A stretch of DNA of 64,000 nt from assembly GCA_003508835.1 (NCBI GenBank), contig PUFA01000092.1, positions 6,553,501-6,617,500 on the forward strand, in the 5' to 3' direction. This document shows, piece by piece, positions 58,768-64,000 of the stretch; positions within the stretch are counted from its first letter, which is position 1; each line of letters opens with the position of its first letter. The notes under the pieces are model-generated. The model did not search any database and had not been told where the DNA came from. It saw nothing but the letters and a program-made list of their open reading frames with translations. The position numbers and the translations under genes were made by a program. The DNA is from Eonycteris spelaea (lineage: Eukaryota > Chordata > Mammalia > Chiroptera > Pteropodidae).

Positions 58768-58991
58768 CAGGGAGTTAGCAAACGTTTCCTGTAAAGGGCC
58801 AAATAATAAACAGTTCAGGCTTTTGTGGGCTACAATGTCTTTGTCACAAACTCTGCAGTTGTGGCAAGAAAGCAGTCATAGACAGTATCTAAGTGAATGC
58901 ATGTGTCTGTGTTCCAATAAAACTTTATTTACAAAAACTGGCAGTAGGGAGACTTATCTGCAGGCCAAATTCTTTCAGTTGCCAACCCCTA
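58768..58991 (+). mobile_element. hAT-Charlie non-autonomous element (about 220 bp)
   Basis: 'gttagcaaacgtttcctgta', 'aagggccaaataataaacag', 'cttttgtgggctacaatgtc', 'tctgcagttgtggcaagaaa', 'gcagtcatagacagtatcta', 'gttccaataaaactttattt' and 'cagttgccaacccct'. This is a full-length copy of a common hAT-Charlie MITE with matching ends (tagcaaac / gttgccaa). I am unsure of the exact MER name (MER58-like is a guess). Confidence 0.85.
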
Positions 58992-59591
58992 AAAGAATAA
59001 AAGTAGGCACTAGGAAACCTAAGTAGGAGCAGGAAATTCGTCTTCTAAATAAATCACGTTAGTCCATCACTCAATAAAATGTCTTCTTTGGGCTCCATAC
59101 TTAAGTAGGTTATGAAAAAAACATACATACGTTCTAAAATAGCGATGATAATAGCTTTGGAAAACTCTGACCAAGTGGAAAGTTTAATGAATTGATTTAT
59201 TCAACTCAAACAATAGAGAAAAGGCAAGAAAATAATTTTAATGTGTTTGAAGTGTTATTTTGCTGAAAATGTGTCCAAGTGTTTTCAATGTTCACTAAGT
59301 AGAAAAACATGGGAATCAAAAGGAAGGGAACCGTGAGAAGTGAGAAACAGAACTGGAAGAGTATAATGGCCTGAAAAGGTAAGCACTTATAAACAATGGT
59401 CTTCCACTGGCTCTCCTCTCTGTTTCAGTGACAGAGAATTCTATTCAACAATAGATGAATATTTTAATTAATGTGTCTTAGATCTTCCATTGTTTAAAGG
59501 AATGCCATATTGTACACTTTTGTTAAGTAAATTGTTGTCCCATAGTTTATCTTCTTTTAAACACTACGTTTTTCTTTTTTAAAAGAAGCCA
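58992..59591. other. unassigned DNA
   Basis: Nothing recognised. Confidence 0.4.
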
Positions 59592-59815
59592 GCATGTACT
59601 GATTAATTCTTATATGCCAGGTGTGCTAAGCACCTTGCATGTATTGTCTCATTTTTTCCTCATATTACTCTTATAAAGTCAATAGTATCTGCATCCTCAT
59701 TTTACTAAAAACTAGGTCCTTGTTATTATTGCCTCATTTCCCAGAAAACTTACACTTGAAGATATTAAAGAATTTCTCCAAAGCAAATAGCTAATAAATG
59801 GTAGACTTAATCTAT
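59592..59815 (-). mobile_element. MIR, antisense, interrupted
   Basis: 'attcttatatgccaggtgtg', 'taagcaccttgcatgtattg', 'tctcattttttcctcatatt' and 'tgcatcctcattttactaaa'. Then about 45 bp of extra sequence before 'aaagaatttctccaaagcaa' and 'tagctaataaatggtaga'. Confidence 0.65.
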
Positions 59816-60299
59816 TTTATTTTTAAAATGAGGCAGATTAAGTGAGGAACAGCTGTATTTACATTTCTTTTTTCTATAGCACTGAGTACCATAAATCATA
59901 AGATTTCCACTTTTTTCATTCGAAGTGTCAAAAGTTAGAGAGAATTTACTTTTGGCGATAGTCAAACTAGCTTATCCTCATCTCTAAACTTTTTCAGAAG
60001 ATCAACTTTCTCTGTCTATGTATGCATGAGTATTACGAAAAGAAGTCCAAATCTTGGCATATTCTAAGATGTGGATTTATTTTTCTAAGCCCCCTAATAT
60101 ATTTTGTAGTAACTAGGATTTTAAGTTTCTTTAAGTATAGGAAGTATAGTTGTTTTGTCATCTCCATGATTCTTGCAATATCTGAAGTATTTGTAAATCT
60201 TTTTCTGCTGTCACTTATTCTATGGTTCTTACTCTTGTGCCTGACTTCCTGATGTACTTTGATATTTTTACTATAAGATGCTCATTTCCTTCAGAAAAT
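59816..60299. other. unassigned AT-rich DNA
   Basis: A 76-codon hydrophobic frame at 60022-60252 arises from T-rich sequence. No family match. Confidence 0.4.
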
Positions 60300-60800
60300 T
60301 ATTTGTAAAAGTTTTGGGGGCTTAGGATGAAGGTACATTTCTCCATAAAAAATTAGAATTCTGCTGAGTGCTTGGAGGCAGTACCAGTTTGAGGCCATTT
60401 TTAACAAATTCGCAGCCTGAGTTTTCCAGGATCGCAAATATGAGAGTTTGGGGGGCAATTCTGTGTCAAGATTAACATGCTATTACACCTCAGGGATATG
60501 TTTCCCTCCTTCCATCGCTGCTTGGTGCCAAGGCAAGTATCTTTGCATTCTCTTGGAGGAGGGTATGAATATTTCTGGTTTACCCTTCTACTGTGAGGTC
60601 TCAGCATTACGAGCAGAAGGGTCCCTATTAAATTTCCCATCTTTGGCTTCGTCTCATTTCCCTATACCTCTGAGGCCAGCTGGACAAGCCTACCAGGCCT
60701 TGTGATTACCCTCAAGGCAGGAGCATCTTTAAGGATGTGCTTACTTCTCTGGGTGTCTCCTTCACTTAATTTTGACCTATAATTTTATTATTTTGTCAGT
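60300..60800 (-). mobile_element. probable L1M 5' region, antisense
   Basis: 'gcctgagttttccaggatcg', 'gaggtctcagcattacgagc', 'gtgcttacttctctgggtgt' and 'cagttcattgatgcacttaa' resemble antisense L1M 5' UTR wording. A moderate call. Confidence 0.4.
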
Positions 60801-60844
60801 TCATTGATGCACTTAAAAATAGAGCTTTTAAATACTTTGTAGCA

Positions 60845-61425
60845 TTTTAGGTTGTTGTATAATAAAGAATTAACCTTACTCAAAGAGAGGTCTGGTCTTT
60901 GCTCTTGCCTCCTGGGAGGTGATCTCTAAGCTCTTAGAAAGTACTACTTGGAAAGAATGTCTTGGTTTGGTAAAGCATCTTGGGTCACATCAAAGGTCTA
61001 ACAATGTAATTTAGGGTGAAGGCTCTGAGTCACTCACTCATTGTCAGCTCTGGAGGGATGAGCCACACAGGCAGTCAACAATGTTTAAGTGACTGGGCCC
61101 CAATAAAAACTCTGACCACTAAAGCTCCAGTGAGCTTCCTGGTTGGCAATACTCTGCATGTTGTTGCACATGGTTGCTGGAAAAAGTTAGCAGTATCTGT
61201 GACTCAACCAGGAAGAGAAATGGAAGTTGCACGTATAGAACTTTCCTAGACTCTGCCCTACATGTCTGCCCTTGGTAGATTTTAATCTATATCCTTTTGC
61301 TGTGATAAACCATAACTGTGAGAATAACAACTTTCAGTGAGTTCTGTAAGTATATCTAGCAAATTATCAAAACTGCGGGTATTATGGGGAGCCCCAAATT
61401 TGCAATTGGTGCCAGAAGTAAGAAT
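60845..61425 (+). mobile_element. ERVL-like LTR
   Basis: The 3' half is LTR-like: 'ccaataaaaactctgaccac', 'gacctccctac'-type wording replaced by 'ctagactctgccctacatgt', 'ccttttgctgtgataaacca', 'taactgtgagaataacaact', 'gagttctgtaagtatatcta' and 'gcaaattatcaaaactgcgg', ending near 'ttgcaattggtgccagaa'. The order (polyadenylation region, then 'gagttctgtgagtccttctagcgaattatcaaacc') fits an ERVL-class LTR; the family is unknown to me. Confidence 0.55.
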
Positions 61426-61764
61426 GATCTTGAAGACTTTCCTAACTCTGCAGTTGCTTTCAGTAGAAAGGTAGTCTCATTACCTAGCCAGCCATATGAT
61501 TATAGATAAAAGAGTCTGCAATAATCAGGAAATGCATTTTCCTGCCATTAGTCCATGTACACACACAACTGTTTACTTGAATTAAGTAGTATGACCAAAC
61601 AAATTTTAATTAAATCAGAACAGACTTTTATGAATTGGACTTAGTCACATAAGACTAGATGGTTTTTGAATGAAAGAAATGTATATGAATATATGTTTGT
61701 GAATATATATAAACATATGTATATATAGCTATGTGTGTATGAATATACTGACTAACAAATTAGC
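61426..61764. other. unassigned DNA with a TATA-rich patch
   Basis: 61680-61740 is an irregular tatatg/tatata repeat. Nothing else recognised. Confidence 0.4.
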
Positions 61765-61885
61765 ACTGAATTAGGAGTCAAGAGATTTGGGTTATACTTA
61801 CAGTTCTGATTTTTTTACTTTCTAGAAGAGTCAGCTTTGGTAATTCACTTATTTTCTTGAGTTTATTTTGCATAAACCCAGTGAT
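61765..61885 (+). mobile_element. MIR, sense
   Basis: 'gaattaggagtcaagagatt', 'tgggttatacttacagttct' and 'tggtaattcacttattttct' follow the MIR 5' half ('gagtcaggagacctgggttctagtcc...ggcaagtcacttaacctct'). Confidence 0.65.
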
Positions 61886-61891
61886 TTATGT

Positions 61892-62062
61892 CAGGGGTTC
61901 TCACTGGGGGTGATTTTTGCCTTCAGGGGCCATTTTGGAAATTGATATGCTAATTTTGGTTGTCATGACATTTAGGTTTATTATTGGCATTTAGTGGGAG
62001 CCAGGAGTTTTAAATTTTCCATAACAAACTGCCCCCAAAAGAATAGCCCACATCCCACACAA
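61892..62062 (+). mobile_element. hAT-like MITE
   Basis: Starts 'caggggttctcactgggggt', continues 'tgccttcaggggccattttg', 'ggttgtcatgacatttaggt' and 'ggcatttagtgggagccagg'. This is the order of a common short hAT-like MITE ('caggggttcccaaccgggggcgattttgccccc...ggttgtcacgac...ggcatctagtgggtagaggccagg'). The far end is unclear. Confidence 0.55.
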
Positions 62063-62924
62063 TTTTTGGATGTTTTATTAGATATTTGTTTATGTGATTT
62101 ATCTGTTTATAATCGTCTGAACCTAGAATCAAACTCTGCTTTATATATGAAAACAATATACGTTTTTGCATGATCTTAATACACATGGAATTTTCAGATT
62201 TACAATTGCTATGTAGATTGAGGAAAGATTACACATTGTTTCATTTGCCACTGTCTCAGTAATGCCACTCATGTGTTTGGGTCACCGAGATAACCCACCT
62301 ACATGAGTCTACATGTACAGCTGTTACGCCCATGGTACAAGCACAGATGACTTTACTAGGTCTCCCAGGATAGTCCTAAATTGGTCATTTCCATATTGAA
62401 ATGCAGGCTATTATTAGAAATCACTTTTTAAAAATTTCTTCTCTATTAAAGTTAGTGGATTATGATTTTTAAGATTATGTATGTAAATTATAAAACCTAC
62501 GCATTTCATTTCTGTGTAGTGTCCTAGTCTGCCTATCAAATTTGCCCTATACCACTTTTACACATACAAAAAAAAAAAATAGAGAATGACTGGGAGCTCT
62601 CTTTTTTTACAAAAAGATATTCCACATTAGAAATATTCCAAGGTAAAGACATCTATAAACTTTTTATTTCTTCCTTCAATTTAATAAATTCACCTTGTTT
62701 GGGCTTTGTGTGATGAAAACTTTGAGTATGTTTCTAAGTCACCCTGCCCCATGTAGTTTCATAAACACTAACTCCCTCAAGGTATAGTCCATTATCAAGG
62801 ATGAATCTTAAAGAAAAGAGGGACCCATCAATTTTTAAATGTAGATTGTTCTAAGGACAAAGTGACTGTGTCTTCATTTCATCACAATTCATTTCAGTAA
62901 ATTTACTGGAAGGAGTAGACTCAC
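62063..62924. other. unassigned AT-rich DNA
   Basis: Includes a 12-bp A run near 62567. No repeat named. Confidence 0.4.
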
Positions 62925-63800
62925 ACTGATGAATAAGACAGTGTTCTTTATCATAAAGGGCTTGTAATCTAACTGAGGAGGAAGTCTTAAACCCAAAAGG
63001 CTATGAAATAATGAAGGGAAGAAAGAATCTGAAGTGCAAGGTAGAAGGAAAATACTATACAACCTGTATGGGGATAACTAGTTTGATCTGGGAGAATGAC
63101 AGAAAGCTTTAAGAAGTTGGGTGGAATGTTTCAGGCAAGAGACATTCCATTAACAAGGGATAAACTAGAAGCTGAAAGTGGAAGGCAGGTCCCAGGAAAG
63201 TCTGGTCAGTGGCCTCAGAAAATTACTATCAGTAGGTAGTTGCAGGTGAGGTAAATCTAGAAAGGTAGGTTGGGATTCTAGCCATGGAAAACCAGGCTGA
63301 AGAGTCTGGACAGAATTCTGCAGATGATTCTTCAGGGAGCCATGAAGTTTTGAGGAAAGTGATATGTTTGAGCCCTGATTTCTAAAAGTTTTCTAGCTGA
63401 CCTCTACAGGATGCACTGGGGGCCATGAGAAGGTAAGGAGAAAGGCACTTTTATGAACAGGTATTTGTACTAGCCTAGGTCAGACTAATGAGGCTGGGAA
63501 GCTAAGCAGCAGCAGCTGAAGTAGGACAAGGGGCCAGAGGAGACACTCACAGAGGAAGAGGATTGAGAGGAACGGGGAGCATCTTGACTACATGGGTTGT
63601 GGCTTGGCTGCCTGAGTGCATCGTGATGATGCTGTAACCCTGATACTACTGCCAGGGGAGGTTTGCTCAGGAAGATGATAATGAGCTTGGTTTTTAGACC
63701 AGTTGGATTTGAAGGGCAGATACTATAGTCACATAGAGATGTCCAGTAAAGTATTAGAAAAATAGGCTGAGTACTCTACAATATCCAGATCATGTCCTGT
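62925..63800 (-). mobile_element. L2 element, antisense
   Basis: 'tcataaagggcttgtaatct', 'agaaagctttaagaagttgg', 'ccagggagccatgaagttt'-like wording, 'ttttctagctgacctctaca', 'actagcctaggtcagactaa' and 'tggatttgaagggcagatac' follow antisense L2 for nearly 900 bp. Confidence 0.7.
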
Positions 63801-63861
63801 CTCAACCACCCTCTCCTCCTTTGAGAAAGTCTCACTTCTCTGTCACAACTGAAAGGTTACA

Positions 63862-64000
63862 GAAAGCACTGTGGTTAAGAGCTCATGCTCTGGACCCAAC
63901 CAAGCTAGAGTCAAATGCTAGCTCTGTCATGCTTAGCTGTATACCTTGGATAAGTCATTGATTTTCTCCTCTATAAAATGTATCTTCCATATAATGTTGT
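63862..64000 (+). mobile_element. MIR, sense, cut by window end
   Basis: 'gcactgtggttaagagctca', 'tgctctggacccaaccaagc', 'agagtcaaatgctagctctg' and 'agctgtataccttggataag', then 'gattttctcctctataaaat' give the MIR from its 5' start. The 3' part lies outside the window. Confidence 0.88.

Noticed and set aside
1..64000. tRNA, snRNA or rRNA genes
   Set aside because: I looked for tRNA A and B boxes and for U1/U6-like wording and saw none convincing. Only MIR, itself tRNA-derived, shows such traces.

Overview
The window reads as intergenic or deep intronic DNA from a placental mammal, with no protein-coding gene I can support. It is AT-rich, CpG-poor and built mostly from mammalian interspersed repeats in various stages of decay: LINE-1 (L1M-type and younger), LINE-2, MIR, hAT DNA transposons (MER20-like and others), ERVL-MaLR and ERVL LTRs, plus CA, ACAT, TCTATC and poly(A) tracts. 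The longest open frame is 166 codons and has no recognisable domain. The open frames in repeats are chance frames or remnants of transposon proteins with stops and frameshifts. All family names come from remembered consensus sequences, not from a search.

Lineage: several L1 3' ends (24.4, 25.9 and 46.8 kb, and the element at 29.1-30.1 kb) carry the 3' UTR typical of laurasiatherian L1s. They have the 'agttgacat-caatatta-ttagtttcag' end, then 'attattgactatattccctatgctgta'. The 46.8 kb copy also has wording I associate with bats. I see no Alu, B1/B2, carnivore tRNA-Lys SINE, ruminant Bov-A or horse ERE in 64 kb. A SINE-poor laurasiatherian, perhaps a bat, fits best, but this is an inference.

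Layout: 0-7.4 kb is mostly unique with weak L2/hAT pieces and a CpG-bearing candidate regulatory block near 4.1-4.4 kb. At 7.6-9.2 kb lies a plus-strand L1. At 10.4-11.9 kb lies a minus-strand hAT fossil that still shows transposase motifs. At 15.9-18.5 kb two L1 pieces lie in opposite orientation. A long antisense L2 covers 19.2-21.1 kb, followed by a MER20-like element. At 25.8-27.4 kb an LTR is nested in an older L1 3' UTR. At 29.1-30.1 kb is a clean twin-primed (5'-inverted) L1 with an 18-bp target-site duplication. Around 32.05-32.54 kb is the most gene-like non-repeat spot: promoter-type motifs, a CpG cluster, a CTCF-like core and a strong splice-donor match. From 33.5 to 50 kb the window is dense with L1M, L2, MIR, LTR and an ERVL internal fragment. 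At 50-54.7 kb it is largely unique, with a perfect short hairpin and candidate conserved non-coding blocks. From 54.7 kb to the end it is MIR, MER20-like, hAT, L2 and LTR sequence.

No set of host genes works together here. Any functional content would be regulatory (candidates at 4.1, 32.2, 51.0 and 52.1 kb), and each of those needs cross-species alignment to be believed.
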